This document shows, in pieces, positions 42,926-53,600 of a stretch of DNA of 64,000 nucleotides. The translations under genes were made by a program, and so were the position numbers. A model generated the notes under the pieces. The model was not told the DNA's origin. It saw only the letters and a program-made list of their open reading frames with translations, and did not search any database. The stretch is from Deltaproteobacteria bacterium (GTDB taxonomy: Bacteria > Myxococcota > UBA727 > VGSZ01): the NCBI GenBank assembly GCA_016177705.1, contig JACOUT010000003.1, positions 1 to 64,000 of the forward strand, in the 5' to 3' direction. Position 1 is the stretch's first letter; each line of letters opens with the position of its first letter.

Positions 42926-45900
42926 GCGCCAAGCACGAGTGGCTGAACCTGCTCGAGGTCTCGGGCCCGTTCCTCGCGGTGCCCGTGCTCCGTGAGGTGT
43001 TCCCGCAGGGCCTCGAAGAGCTGGACTCCTCGCGCGCCAAGCGCCTGCGCAGCGCCTACGAGGAATGGCGTGACGCGGTCGATGGCGACGACGCCGACCG
43101 CGACAAGCTCCACGCCGCGTGGATCGACGAGGTGCTGCGTACGGCGCTCGAGGCTGACGACCAATTGCTCACGGCCGGCGAGGACGTTCCGGCATCGATC
43201 GTCGAGCTGCCCGAACACGACACCGCGATCGCGCCCGAGTTCGTGTTCGTCGACCCGACGCATGGCGCGGCGGTGCTCGCGCCGGTTCACGTCTTCCCGC
43301 CCGACACCGACCTCTCTGCGTCGATGAAGTTCGGTGGGCTCTCGTGCTCGGCGGGCGACCGCATGGCGCTGCACCTTCGCGCGCTGAACGTGCCGTTCGG
43401 AATCGTGACGAACGGCGAGCGATGGATGCTCGTCCACGCGCCCACCGGCGAGGTGGCGACCTTCGCGAGCTGGTACGCGCGCATCTGGGGCCAGGAGCCC
43501 GCCACGCTGCGCGCGTTCAAATCGCTGCTCGGCGTGCGCCGCTTCCTCGCGCCCGCGCAGGACCGGCTTCCTGCGCTCTTCGAGCGCTCGCTGAAGCACC
43601 AGGACGAGGTCACCGACGCCCTCGGCGATCAGGTCCGGCGCGCCATCGAGGTGCTGGTGCAGGCCCTCGACCGCGCCGACCAGGATCGCAACCGCGAGCT
43701 GCTGCGCGACGTGAAGCCGCAGGAACTCTACGAAGCCGGGCTCACCGTGATGATGCGGCTCGTGTTCCTCCTCGCCGCCGAGGAGCGCGGGCTCTTGCTC
43801 TTGGGCGAGCCCCGCTACGACTCGTTCTACGCGGTCTCGACACTGCGCATGCAGCTCCGCGCCGAGAGCGACGAGATCCTCGAACGACGGCGCGCGTCGT
43901 GGTCTCGGCTGCTCGCCGTGTTCCGCGCCGTCTTCGGTGGCATCGACCACCCGACGTTGCGCTTGCCCGCGATGGGCGGCTCGCTCTTCGACCCCGACCG
44001 CTTTCCGTTCCTCGAAGGAAGGCTGAAGGGCACGTCCTGGCGGCAGCATCGCGCCGAGCCGCTGCCCGTCGACGACCGCACGGTGCTGCTGCTGCTCGAA
44101 GCCATCCAGACCTTCGAGGGGCGCACGCTCTCGTACCGCGCCCTCGACGTCGAGCAGATCGGTCACGTCTACGAGGGTCTGCTCGAACGCACCGTCTCGC
44201 GCGTCGAGGACGTGACGCTAGAGCTCGAAGCGGGCGCGCAGGCCAAGGACGCGCGTGTCACGCTCGGCGAGCTGGAGTCGGCGCGCCTCGATGGCCAGGC
44301 GGCCGTTACGAGCCTGCTCGTCGAGCGCTCGAAGCGTTCGGAGTCGGCCATCAAGAACGCCCTGGCCGCCGAAGTCGAGCCCCAGCAGAACGCGCGCCTG
44401 CTCTCCGCATGTCGCGGCGATGTGAAGCTCCGCGATCGCCTCGCGCCCTACGTCCGCCTGATGCGCACCGACCCGTGGGGCTACCCGCTGGTGCATCCAA
44501 AGGGGGCGTTCGTCGTCGTGCTCGGCGCCGATCGGCGCGAGACCGGCACGCACTACACGCCCAAGAGCCTCACCGAGCGCATCGTCGAGGAGACGCTCAC
44601 GCCGCTCGTCTACGACGGCCCCGCGAAGGGTGCACCGCGCGCTGAATGGAAGCTGAAGACGCCCGAGCAGCTCCTCGAGCTCAAGGTCTGCGATCCCGCG
44701 ATGGGATCCGGCGCGTTCCTCGTGCAGGCGTGTCGCTTCCTGAGCGCGCGCATCGTCGAGGCTTGGGCCATCGAAGAGGCGGCCGGGCGCGTCGTCGACC
44801 TCACGGGACAGGTCCACGAGCCGCGTACCAGCGTCGAGTGCATGCCGCCCAGCGTGGAGGCGCGCGCCGAGAACGCGCGGCGCATCGTGGCCGAGCGCTG
44901 CCTCTACGGCGTCGATCTGAACCCGCTGGCCGTCGAGCTGGCGAAGCTCTCCCTGTGGCTGGTCACGCTCTCGAAGGGCCGCCCCTTTGGCTTCCTCGAC
45001 CACAACCTCCGTCGCGGCGACAGCCTCCTCGGCATCAGCCGTCTCGAGCAGCTCACGGAGCTGTCGATGGCTCCGAAGGAGCAGACTCAGGGACGACTCT
45101 TCGGCAAGAACGTCCGGCAAGCGGTCGAGGAGGCGTTGGCGATCCGCCTTCAGCTACGCGAGATGCCTATCCGCGACATCCGCGATGTGGAGGCGATGGC
45201 CTCGCTCGACGCTGTCGCGCGCGAGAAGCTGCGCGTCTCCGAGGAGCTGGCTGATGCGTTCATCGCAACGGTCTTTGCTGCCGAGAGCGATCGGGTGCTC
45301 GAGTCGCGGCTCGCAGGCTTCGCCGTTGAAGCCGACCGCATCGTCAAGAGCAACGAGGAGAGCCTGGAGGCGTTGCGTCGTCGCGCAACTTCCGACCTCG
45401 CCATCGACGCGCCCAACGGTGCTCCGCGTACCACCTTTCACTGGCCACTCGAATTCCCCGAGGTCTTTCAACGGGCCGATGCCGGGTTCGACGCGGTCGT
45501 TGGCAACCCTCCCTTCATGGGTGGTCGCCTTCTTGGGCGGCGTCTCGGGATGGCGTATCAGGAGTATCTCAAGCTCATCCGCAACGGCATTGCTGGTTCG
45601 CCCGACCTCTGCGCGTACTTCTTTCTGCGGGCCTTCGCCCTGGTCAGGTCCAGCGGCGCCTTCGGACTATTGGCCACAAAGTCCGTCACCGAGACCGGCT
45701 CACGCGTCGTCTGCCTCGACCAGATCATTTCGGCTGGTGGTCATATCTACGCCGCCAATTCTCGGTTTCCATGGCCGGGGCGTGCCAGCGTCGTCGTGTC
45801 GATCGTCTGGGTGACGCGAACCTGGAATGGAACGATTCGTCTTGATGACAAGCATGTTCGGGCCATCGACGGAGCGCTGGAGGAGGATGCCCAACTTGGG

Positions 45901-46965
45901 CGACCGGTGAAGCTGAAAGCCCTGAAGGGACGGTTTTCTCAGGGCCAGGATCTCATGGGACGTGGCTTCGAGCTTGACGCGGCAGAGCGCGAGACCCTGC
46001 TCAACAAGGATGCGGCGTGTGCCGAAGTCGTCCTTCCTCTCTACAACGGTCAGGACCTTAACACGATGCCGGTGCTGGCTCCCCGCAGGTGGGCCATCTA
46101 CTTCCGGGATTGGGACGAGGCTAAAGCACGCCAGTTCGGCCCCGCCTTTAGTCGCGTAGAGGAACTCGTCAAACCCTATCGCGACTCACTGACCGGACAG
46201 ATCCACCAAGACTGCTTCTGGAAGTTTTGGGACCTGCGACCAGGCCTCCTGCGGGAGTTCCAGAGGCTGCGGCACGTCCTCGCGATTTCTCAGAACACCA
46301 AGCACCTCTGCGTCAGCCGCGTGCCGACGAACGCTGTCTACAACCACAAGGTCAAGATTCTGTTCTTCGAGAGCTTCGCGGAACTCGCGACGCTCCAAAG
46401 CAGCATCCATGACGTGTGGGCGCGTTGGTGCAGCAGCACCCTCGGCGCATCGACGCTCTCCTACTCCACTTCCGCCGTCCTCGAGCCGTGGCCGATGCCG
46501 ACCATGACCGAGGGGTTGGAGCGTGTCGGCGAAGATTACTCAACGCTTCGAGACGGGATACGCCGCGACGAGACCGTGGGGCTCACCGATCTGTACAACC
46601 GGTTCCACGACCCATCAGACACTTCGCCCCGGATCGTCAAGCTACGCAGTCTCCATCGCGACATGGACCTCGCCGTTCTTCACGCATACGAGTGGGACGA
46701 CATCGATCTCGCTCTGGACTTCCGCGAGGTTAGCTACCTCCCGGAAAACGATCGCGTTCGTTTCACCGTGTCGGAAGGAGCAAGGGCGGAGCTGCTGAAG
46801 CGACTCGTTGCGCTCAACCATGAGCGCCACGCGCAGGAAGCAGCGTCGGGCACGAAGCCGGGCTCAGCGAAGGGGCGCGCGAAGAAGGCGGCGCCCGCTG
46901 GCCAGGGCGCGCTCGCACTTGATGCCTCCGCTCCTGCAAAGAGGGGCAAGAGGGGCGGCCGATGA
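42922..46965 (+). CDS. drmMI: DISARM adenine methylase DrmMI (PglX/Eco57I-type)
   Basis: 1,347 residues from GTG 42922. Residues about 1-520 are helical with no enzymatic motif. Then come GTHYTPKSLTERIVEETL, AdoMet motif I VCDPAMGSGAFLVQACRFLS (about 590) and the gamma-type catalytic motif VVGNPPFMGGR (about 860), as in PglX and Eco57I-type N6-adenine methylases. The region from about 45.4 to 46.8 kb, covering NPPF and the target recognition domain, is poorer in G+C than the first half. The C-terminus ends in a Lys-rich tail (GSAKGRAKKAAPAGQG). It probably marks self DNA. Its stop overlaps the PIN gene start (ATGA). Confidence 0.9.
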   Translation: MSAKHEWLNLLEVSGPFLAVPVLREVFPQGLEELDSSRAKRLRSAYEEWRDAVDGDDADRDKLHAAWIDEVLRTALEADDQLLTAGEDVPASIVELPEHDTAIAPEFVFVDPTHGAAVLAPVHVFPPDTDLSASMKFGGLSCSAGDRMALHLRALNVPFGIVTNGERWMLVHAPTGEVATFASWYARIWGQEPATLRAFKSLLGVRRFLAPAQDRLPALFERSLKHQDEVTDALGDQVRRAIEVLVQALDRADQDRNRELLRDVKPQELYEAGLTVMMRLVFLLAAEERGLLLLGEPRYDSFYAVSTLRMQLRAESDEILERRRASWSRLLAVFRAVFGGIDHPTLRLPAMGGSLFDPDRFPFLEGRLKGTSWRQHRAEPLPVDDRTVLLLLEAIQTFEGRTLSYRALDVEQIGHVYEGLLERTVSRVEDVTLELEAGAQAKDARVTLGELESARLDGQAAVTSLLVERSKRSESAIKNALAAEVEPQQNARLLSACRGDVKLRDRLAPYVRLMRTDPWGYPLVHPKGAFVVVLGADRRETGTHYTPKSLTERIVEETLTPLVYDGPAKGAPRAEWKLKTPEQLLELKVCDPAMGSGAFLVQACRFLSARIVEAWAIEEAAGRVVDLTGQVHEPRTSVECMPPSVEARAENARRIVAERCLYGVDLNPLAVELAKLSLWLVTLSKGRPFGFLDHNLRRGDSLLGISRLEQLTELSMAPKEQTQGRLFGKNVRQAVEEALAIRLQLREMPIRDIRDVEAMASLDAVAREKLRVSEELADAFIATVFAAESDRVLESRLAGFAVEADRIVKSNEESLEALRRRATSDLAIDAPNGAPRTTFHWPLEFPEVFQRADAGFDAVVGNPPFMGGRLLGRRLGMAYQEYLKLIRNGIAGSPDLCAYFFLRAFALVRSSGAFGLLATKSVTETGSRVVCLDQIISAGGHIYAANSRFPWPGRASVVVSIVWVTRTWNGTIRLDDKHVRAIDGALEEDAQLGRPVKLKALKGRFSQGQDLMGRGFELDAAERETLLNKDAACAEVVLPLYNGQDLNTMPVLAPRRWAIYFRDWDEAKARQFGPAFSRVEELVKPYRDSLTGQIHQDCFWKFWDLRPGLLREFQRLRHVLAISQNTKHLCVSRVPTNAVYNHKVKILFFESFAELATLQSSIHDVWARWCSSTLGASTLSYSTSAVLEPWPMPTMTEGLERVGEDYSTLRDGIRRDETVGLTDLYNRFHDPSDTSPRIVKLRSLHRDMDLAVLHAYEWDDIDLALDFREVSYLPENDRVRFTVSEGARAELLKRLVALNHERHAQEAASGTKPGSAKGRAKKAAPAGQGALALDASAPAKRGKRGGR

Positions 46966-48239
46966 AGAAGCTATTCGGGCATCTGCTGCCGCTGACCGAC
47001 GAGCAGACCGAAGCCATCTGGAAGGTCGGCACGCTCACCGTCGACGCGAACGTTCTTCTCGACCTGTATCGGTACCACCCGGAGACGCGCGATGCGCTCA
47101 TCCAGGCACTGCGCGCGTTCCAAGGCCGCCTCTGGCTCTCGCACCAGGCTGCGTCGGAGTTTGTTCGGAACCGTGCCCGCGCCGCCGCAGCGGTCGGAAA
47201 GGAACTCGCCGATGCGGATTCAGACCTCAGCACACTGGAGGCGGCGACCAAGAAGGCGAGCGACGCTCTGCGCGGACGACGCCCGTTGCCTCGCGAGGTG
47301 GGACAGAAGCTGAAAGCGGAGGTCGAAGCGGCCATCCGCAGCGCGAAGGCCGCGGTAGAGGAAGTGCGGACGCGCCACGTCGACGGCGCATCTACGGATG
47401 CGGTTCTCGACGACGTGATGTCGCTCTTCGATGGGTGCGTAGGCGCTGCACCCATCGAGGCAGAGCTCGCGGAGCTTCACAAAGAGGCCCAGCGTCGCAT
47501 CATGGAGAAGGTGCCGCCGGGCTACCAGGACGCGAAGAAGGACGGAGTGAACGCGCACGGCGACTACCTTGTGTGGCACCAGGTTCTTCAACAAGCCAAG
47601 AGCAGCGCGAAGGCGATGATCCTCGTGACCTCCGAGCGGAAGGAGGACTGGTGGGAGCGTGCCCACGGCAAGACGGTTGGGCCGCGCCACGAACTGCTCG
47701 AGGAGGCCCACCGGGTCGCCGGCCAAACAGTGCTCATCTACCAGACCGACTCGTTCGTAGAGCGGGCAGCAAGACGTACGGGGACCACGGTCTCCGCGTT
47801 CGTTCGCAACGACATCCGCGCGCCCCGCGACGACCAGGAACTCGAGGACATCATCACCACCGCGGTCGAAGAACTCGCGAACGAACTTGTCGATCTCGAC
47901 AGCCCGATCAACAACCTCACAGCCGAGACCAACGCCACCGATTGGCACGCCGACGATGTCGTCGTCACCGACTTTGGCCCGCTCGACTACGCAAGCTGCT
48001 CCGCGCCCTTCACCGCCTCGCTGCATTACACCGGTGAGCAACTCGAGGACCGCGCATGGTCCGGCACAGAGATCCGTGCCGAGCTTCGCGGGACGATCGC
48101 GTTCGAAGATGGCTCATGGGTGATCAGCGACGACTACGAAGTCGAGAACGCGGAGATCGACTACGGCGAGCCGGACTTGGACGACGACGAGCCCGCGTCG
48201 CCTGGCCGCTCTGGGCCAACACGGAGGACGAGCACATGA
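46962..48239 (+). CDS. PIN_8-like nuclease domain protein inside DISARM operon
   Basis: 425 residues. Residues about 23-260 form a PIN-like domain: first acidic site LTVDANVLLDLYRYHPETR (Asp 28), Glu in SHQAASEFVRNRARA, PPGYQDAKKD, HGDYLVWHQVLQQAK and VTSERKEDWWERAHGK with GPRHELLEEA. This is the PIN_8 pattern, with a helical insertion (about 80-160, KELADADSDLSTLE). PIN domains are metal-dependent RNases or structure-specific nucleases. The last 110 residues contain an acidic region (DYGEPDLDDDEPASPG). Start and stop overlap both neighbours by ATGA, so it is fully embedded. It is not a DISARM core gene that I know. Confidence 0.8.
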   Translation: MKKLFGHLLPLTDEQTEAIWKVGTLTVDANVLLDLYRYHPETRDALIQALRAFQGRLWLSHQAASEFVRNRARAAAAVGKELADADSDLSTLEAATKKASDALRGRRPLPREVGQKLKAEVEAAIRSAKAAVEEVRTRHVDGASTDAVLDDVMSLFDGCVGAAPIEAELAELHKEAQRRIMEKVPPGYQDAKKDGVNAHGDYLVWHQVLQQAKSSAKAMILVTSERKEDWWERAHGKTVGPRHELLEEAHRVAGQTVLIYQTDSFVERAARRTGTTVSAFVRNDIRAPRDDQELEDIITTAVEELANELVDLDSPINNLTAETNATDWHADDVVVTDFGPLDYASCSAPFTASLHYTGEQLEDRAWSGTEIRAELRGTIAFEDGSWVISDDYEVENAEIDYGEPDLDDDEPASPGRSGPTRRTST

Positions 48240-49705
48240 AACCGAGTACGGACACCGCGACAGCGGTCCCGACCAAGCAGTTCTTCGTGTCGATGCTCAC
48301 GCGCGACATCAAGCTCGAGGACGCCATCCTCGACCTGATCGACAACTGTCTCGATGGCGCTCTACGCCTCGGCAACGGTGGGAAGCCCGACTATTCGAGG
48401 TACCTGGTCAAGATCACGCTGGCGAAGGACCACTTCTCCATCGAGGACAACTGCGGTGGCATCCCTCGCGAGGTCGCGAAGAACTACGCGTTCAAGATGG
48501 GTCGCGAGCCCAACGACAACCGCGACTCCGACACCGAAACGATCGGCATGTACGGCGTCGGCATGAAGCGCGCGATCTTCAAGATGGGTCGCAACGCGAT
48601 CGTGAAGACGCGACACGACAAGGATGGAAATCAGGACACGTACGAAGTTCCGATCACGGCAGCTTGGCTCGACGCGGCAAACTGGGACCCGCTGCCGATC
48701 AACGAGCCCACGGAGGCGAAGGAGAAGCTCAATGCCCCTGGGACGAGGATCTACGTGACCGACCTGAACGAAGGCGTCGCCCGACACTTCGCCAACCCCG
48801 CCTTCGTGAACGAGGTGACGACGGCCATCTCGCAGCACTTCACGATGTTCCTCCATTGGGGGTTCAAGATCGAGATCAACGGGGAGTCCGTGAAGCCCGT
48901 CCACGTCGAGGTGCTCGTCTCGCCCCGCGAGGACGGTCCGGCCCCGTACGTCTTCCGCAAGACGAGCGGGGACGTGACGGTGTCGATCACCGTCGGCCTC
49001 AACACGAGCCGTCGCGCCGAGGGCGACGACAACGAAGATGACGCGGACTTCGCAGGCCAGCGTGCCTCGGCTACGGCGGGCTGGACGGTCCTCTGCAACG
49101 ATCGCGCGGTGATCGTCGGCGACAAGAGCCGCCTGACGGGCTGGGGAGACCTCCCGCTCGTTCCTCTCTACCACCCGCAGTTCGCGGTCATCACCGGCAT
49201 CATCGAGTTCCGCGCGAAGGACGCAAAGAAGCTCCCGGTCACGACGACCAAGCGCGCCCTTGATGCGTCGTCGGAGCTCTGGCTCGAGTCCCTCGTGAAG
49301 ATGAAGGAGGGGATGCGGGTCTGGATCTCGTACACGAACGACTGGAAGAACCACCCTCGCTCCGACCAGCAGAGCTACTGGCAAGACGCGCAGCCGCTGC
49401 CACTCAGCAAGGCGATCGAGGCGGTCGCCGCGCGCAAGACGGCGAAGACGTCGAGCGCGATCGACGAGGCAGGCGGTGACGTCGAGACCGTCGAGTTCAA
49501 CCCGAAGAAGAACAACGTCCTGCCGAAGCCCGAGGAGAAGAAGCCCTCGTCCAAGAGGATCGTCTTCTCTCGTCCTGTCGAAGAGGTGCGGGCGGTCTCG
49601 AAGATGCTGTTCGACGACCCCGACGTGAACGCGGGCACTGTCGGCGACGAGTGCTTCAAGATCCAGCTCGAATTGGCCAAGCCCTCCAAGAAGCGGAGGA
49701 GCTGA
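48236..49705 (+). CDS. GHKL (Hsp90/MORC-type) ATPase inside DISARM operon
   Basis: 489 residues from the ATG at 48236. N-box DAILDLIDNCLDGAL (Mg-binding Asn about 37), G1 box FSIEDNCGGIPREVAKNYAF (about 68-87) and G2 GMYGVGMKRAIFKMG (about 104) define a Bergerat-fold ATPase. No dimerisation H-box or receiver is present, so it is not a two-component kinase. After residue 150 a transducer-like domain follows with the Lys switch region KLPVTTTKRALDASSELW. Such ATPases close as clamps around DNA (MORC, MutL, topoisomerase VI). It overlaps PIN and is followed after 2 bases by the Rossmann-like gene. Confidence 0.85.
   Translation: MKPSTDTATAVPTKQFFVSMLTRDIKLEDAILDLIDNCLDGALRLGNGGKPDYSRYLVKITLAKDHFSIEDNCGGIPREVAKNYAFKMGREPNDNRDSDTETIGMYGVGMKRAIFKMGRNAIVKTRHDKDGNQDTYEVPITAAWLDAANWDPLPINEPTEAKEKLNAPGTRIYVTDLNEGVARHFANPAFVNEVTTAISQHFTMFLHWGFKIEINGESVKPVHVEVLVSPREDGPAPYVFRKTSGDVTVSITVGLNTSRRAEGDDNEDDADFAGQRASATAGWTVLCNDRAVIVGDKSRLTGWGDLPLVPLYHPQFAVITGIIEFRAKDAKKLPVTTTKRALDASSELWLESLVKMKEGMRVWISYTNDWKNHPRSDQQSYWQDAQPLPLSKAIEAVAARKTAKTSSAIDEAGGDVETVEFNPKKNNVLPKPEEKKPSSKRIVFSRPVEEVRAVSKMLFDDPDVNAGTVGDECFKIQLELAKPSKKRRS
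49695..49700 (+). promoter_or_regulatory. Ribosome site for the GTG start at 49708
   Basis: GGAGGA, seven bases before GTG 49708, inside the last codons of the GHKL gene. It decides for the GTG over an upstream ATG at 49651. Confidence 0.75.
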
Positions 49706-49707
49706 TC

Positions 49708-50658
49708 GTGAGCACCGGCTCCTCAGTGCCGTACAAGCTGCGGCCGAACAAGGCCGTGGACCGAGAGCTGTTCCTCTCGCTGTTGACCCGCCTCGCGCCA
49801 GCGTTGGCGCTGGAGGGGCACCACTACATCGGGCTCGGAGGCTCGTTCCTCGAAGACTTCCGGCTCGTGCATGCGCGCCTCGGCATCGCCTGCATGACGA
49901 GCGTCGAATCAGAGGAGGAGGTCCACAGGCGACAGATCTTCAACCGCCCTACGGCGTCCGTCGAGTGCGTGCATTCGAGCCTTGAAGACTACCTCGACGC
50001 CCACGACTTCGATCGGCCCGCGATCATCTGGTTCGACTACACGGCTCCGAAACCAGTCGAGCAGATCGGACGGTTCGCACGCACCGTCGGCGAGGTGAAG
50101 CTCAACAGCATCCTGCGCCTCACGCTCAACGCCCAGCCCAGCGCATTGGGTGAGCCGAACCCCAAACTCTCGGGGCAGGCGCTGTGGGAGTGGCGGCTCG
50201 AGAAGTTCAAGGACCGACTCGGCTCGCTGTGCCCCACGGACATCACCGCAGCGGGCATGGAGAAGAAGACCTACGGCTCCAGTATCCTTCGCGCGCTGTT
50301 CCTGGCCGTCGAGAAGGAGGTGCTGAGCCACGCGGACCGAAAGGTGGTGTGGGCGCTGAGCACGCACTACGCGGACGGCCAGCCGATGGTCACGGCGACA
50401 CTCGTCGTGTGCGCAGCCAACGACACCGTCATCGAACCTCTCGTGAAGGGGTGGACGTTCTACTCGCCGCCCAACGAACCTCTGCGCATCGACCTCCCGG
50501 CGCTCTCGACGCTGGAGCGTCTGACGATGGAATCGAACGACGACGCCAGGACGAGGCTCGGGTTCGAACTGCCGGAGTCGGGGCTCGGAGAAGACCCGTT
50601 CGAGGTGTTCAAGAAGTTCTACCGGATCTACCCGCACTTTTCGCGGGTGGAGCTGTAG
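49708..50658 (+). CDS. Rossmann/methyltransferase-like protein inside DISARM operon
   Basis: 316 residues from the GTG at 49708. The N-terminus SSVPYKLRPNKAVDRELFLS leads to HHYIGLGGSFLEDFRLVHAR, a Gly-rich loop like AdoMet motif I, then GIACMTSVESEEEVHRRQIF with an acidic motif-II-like end, and PAIIWFDYTAPKP at a motif-IV-like position. The rest contains VKLNSILRLTLNAQPSALG and a beta-rich C-terminus ending in a helix (DPFEVFKKFYRIYPHF). It looks like a divergent methyltransferase; activity and substrate are unknown. It is the third gene of the PIN/GHKL cassette, 15 bases before drmA. Confidence 0.65.
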   Translation: MSTGSSVPYKLRPNKAVDRELFLSLLTRLAPALALEGHHYIGLGGSFLEDFRLVHARLGIACMTSVESEEEVHRRQIFNRPTASVECVHSSLEDYLDAHDFDRPAIIWFDYTAPKPVEQIGRFARTVGEVKLNSILRLTLNAQPSALGEPNPKLSGQALWEWRLEKFKDRLGSLCPTDITAAGMEKKTYGSSILRALFLAVEKEVLSHADRKVVWALSTHYADGQPMVTATLVVCAANDTVIEPLVKGWTFYSPPNEPLRIDLPALSTLERLTMESNDDARTRLGFELPESGLGEDPFEVFKKFYRIYPHFSRVEL

Positions 50659-50673
50659 CGAGGGGAGCAACGC

Positions 50674-53600
50674 ATGACGACGACCACCGCACCGAACGCA
50701 CAGGCATGGCTCGCCAAGGAGGCGACGTCGCTCGGCCCGTTCGTCGTTCGGCTCGACGGTGATCGGGTCGGCTTCAGAGCGCTCGCGCCGGGTCACTGGG
50801 TCGTCGTAGTCGACGCGCCCGGCGCACTAAGGCGGGTGGGGCGCGTCCTCCGCATCCGCGCCGACCTCGCAGCGACCACGCTCTACTTCGACAAGTTGCA
50901 CACGGTGGAAGTGGCGGGCTCGCTCGCCGACATCGGGCTGACGCTCCCCACTGGGCTCGTCACGCGGCTGCGGCCCGAAGACCTGGCGGCGGTGCTCGCT
51001 CGCGACGGCGTGTCGTCGCCGGACGATGTTCCGCTCATCCAAGACGCCGCCTATGTGCGGGATCTGCTCGAGCTGGCGACGCGCGATGATCTGCTCGGGC
51101 CCGCCAACGGTCCCGAGGAGCTGGTCGTCGACATGAGCGTTCGCGACCGATACCTCGTCGGCAAGCTCGCGCCGCGCGCCCCGGGTGACGCGACCACGGC
51201 GAGCGAGGTCGAACCCGCAGCGGCGGCCGACGAAGAGGACGACTCGGCGCAAGAGAACGACGCCCCGCTCCACGAACCGGGCGCCGAGTTCAACCGCGCG
51301 AGCGGGCGTGTCGAGCCCGACGAAGACGCGCTCGACGAGATCGATACGACCAACAACCAGTCGCTCGTGCCGTCGAGCCTGGGCCTCACGTTCTGCGTCG
51401 GTCCCGATGTGAAGACGCTCGACGTCACCGCACGCTGGGGCAGCTATGCGCGTGTTCCGAAGGAGGAACACGAGTACACGCGCCCGCGGAAGAACCGCGA
51501 GACCGGCGAGGTCCAAGAGACGAAGGTGAAGGTCTGGCGCCGCTCGCCGCGCGGTGGGCGCGTGATGCTCACGCTCGAGGACGGCCCCATCAAGCCACTC
51601 GCACCCGACAGCGAGCAGGACGAGGTTCGCATCCAGGGAGCCGTGCGCACCAACGCCAAGGGTGAGCGCCTCGTCACGCTGTTCCTGGTCAACGACCAGC
51701 GCGAGCCCGAGACGAATCGCGACAGCGCCTGGCTCTTTCAGCCAGAGCTGAGCGTGAAGGGCGCGGGCAAGGCAGCCGGGACGCCGGTGTTCCTGCGTCG
51801 CCCGAGCAACGACATCGTCGTGGACGACGCCGAGCGCGACCACCTCGGGCTCATCTACCGGCGCCGCGTAGAGTTCGCCGTGGGTCACGGCGTCAGCGTC
51901 CACGCCGAGACGCCCGACGACGACCTGACGCGCGCCATCGAGGTCCGCACCGAAGTCATCCCGAGCTTCGAGGTGCCCGTCACCGAGACACCGGGCCTCG
52001 AACCCGACGATCGCCCCGCGATGAAGAAGATGGTCGAGCAGGGCTGGCTCGACATGCTGTCGCTCGCGGACCTCGACAAGGCCGAGCTCGAAGAGGCGCT
52101 GAAGACGCTCGTCGACGACTACGCCGCGTGGATTGGCGACCAGCGCGCGCGCGTCGGCAAAGAGATCAAGGGCTACGACGCCCCGGCCAACGAGGCCCTC
52201 GACCGCTGCAAGACCACCCTCGAGCGCCTGCGCGAAGGGTTGAAGGTGCTGCTCTCAGACCCGAAGGCGCTCGACGCATTCCGCTTTGCCAACCGCGCGA
52301 TGGCCCGACAGCGAGTCCGAGGCATCTACGCACTAAAGCGTCGTCGCGGCGAGGAGCTGACCTTCGAGTCCGTCGACGTGCGGAAGAACCGCTCGTGGCG
52401 CCCGTTCCAGCTCGCGTTCCTGCTTCTGTCGGTCCCATCGCTCGCCGACCCGAAGCACCCGGACCGCACGAGCCCCGCCGAAGCTTTCGCCGACCTGCTC
52501 TGGTTCCCCACGGGCGGCGGCAAGACCGAGGCGTACTTGGGCGTTGCCGCCTTCGCGATGGGCATCCGACGCCTGCAGGGCATCGTCGAGAACCTCGACG
52601 GTGGCCGCGGGCTCACCGTCATCATGCGCTACACGCTGCGCCTCCTGACGCTGCAGCAGTTCCAGCGGGCCGCGACGCTGCTTTGCGCGATGGAGATCAT
52701 CCGCACCGCCGACATCGCTAAGTGGGGCGCGGAGCCGTTCACGCTCGGCCTGTGGGTCGGCAACAAGGTGACGCCAGGGACGACTGAGGCCTCTCACCAA
52801 GCGATCGAGGCCATCCGCGACAAGGATAGAAACCGCGCCGGCATCGCGTCGCCCGCGCAGCTCACGAGTTGCCCGTGGTGCGGAGCCGAGATTCAGCCGG
52901 GGCGCGACCTCGAGGTCGACAAGATCGCTGGGCGCACCGCTGTCTACTGCGGCGACAAGCTCTCGCAGTGCGAGTTCAGCAAGGCCAAGTCGAGCGGCAA
53001 CGCGCACCCCGGTCTGCCGGTGACGCTCGTCGATGAGGAGATCTACCACCGGCCCCCGACGATGATGATCGCCACCGTCGACAAGTTCGCGATGATGGCC
53101 TGGCGTCCGGAGGTCCGCACGCTGTTCGGGAATGTGCGCGAAGAGTGCCCACGTCACGGGCTCCTCTGGCCGGGCCACGACTGCGGCGGCGGGCACAATG
53201 CAAGGAAGCCTCACTCGGCCGCGAAGGTGAACGCTGTCCGGGCGCTGCGCCCGCCTGACCTCATCATCCAAGACGAGTTCCACCTCATCAGCGGTCCGCT
53301 CGGGACGATGGTGGGCCTGTACGAGGCCGCCGTCGACGACCTCTGCTCATGGAAGATCGGTGCGACCAAGGTGCGCCCGAAGGTGGTCGCATCGACCGCA
53401 ACCGTCCGACGCGCGGCCGACCAGGTTCGCAACGTCTTTATGCGGCGCCTCGCGATCTTCCCGCCCAAGGCGCTCGACGTGGAAGATGACTTCTTCTCGG
53501 TGCAGCGCTCGGTCGAGAGCCGGCCCGGGCGCCGGTACATGGGCATCTGCTCGCCGGGCAGTTCACGGCCTGCCGTGCTGATCCGCACGTACACCGCGTT

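Noticed and set aside
42424..44166. 580-residue minus-strand frame across the drmD/drmMI junction
   Set aside because: Low-complexity shadow of two well-supported genes.
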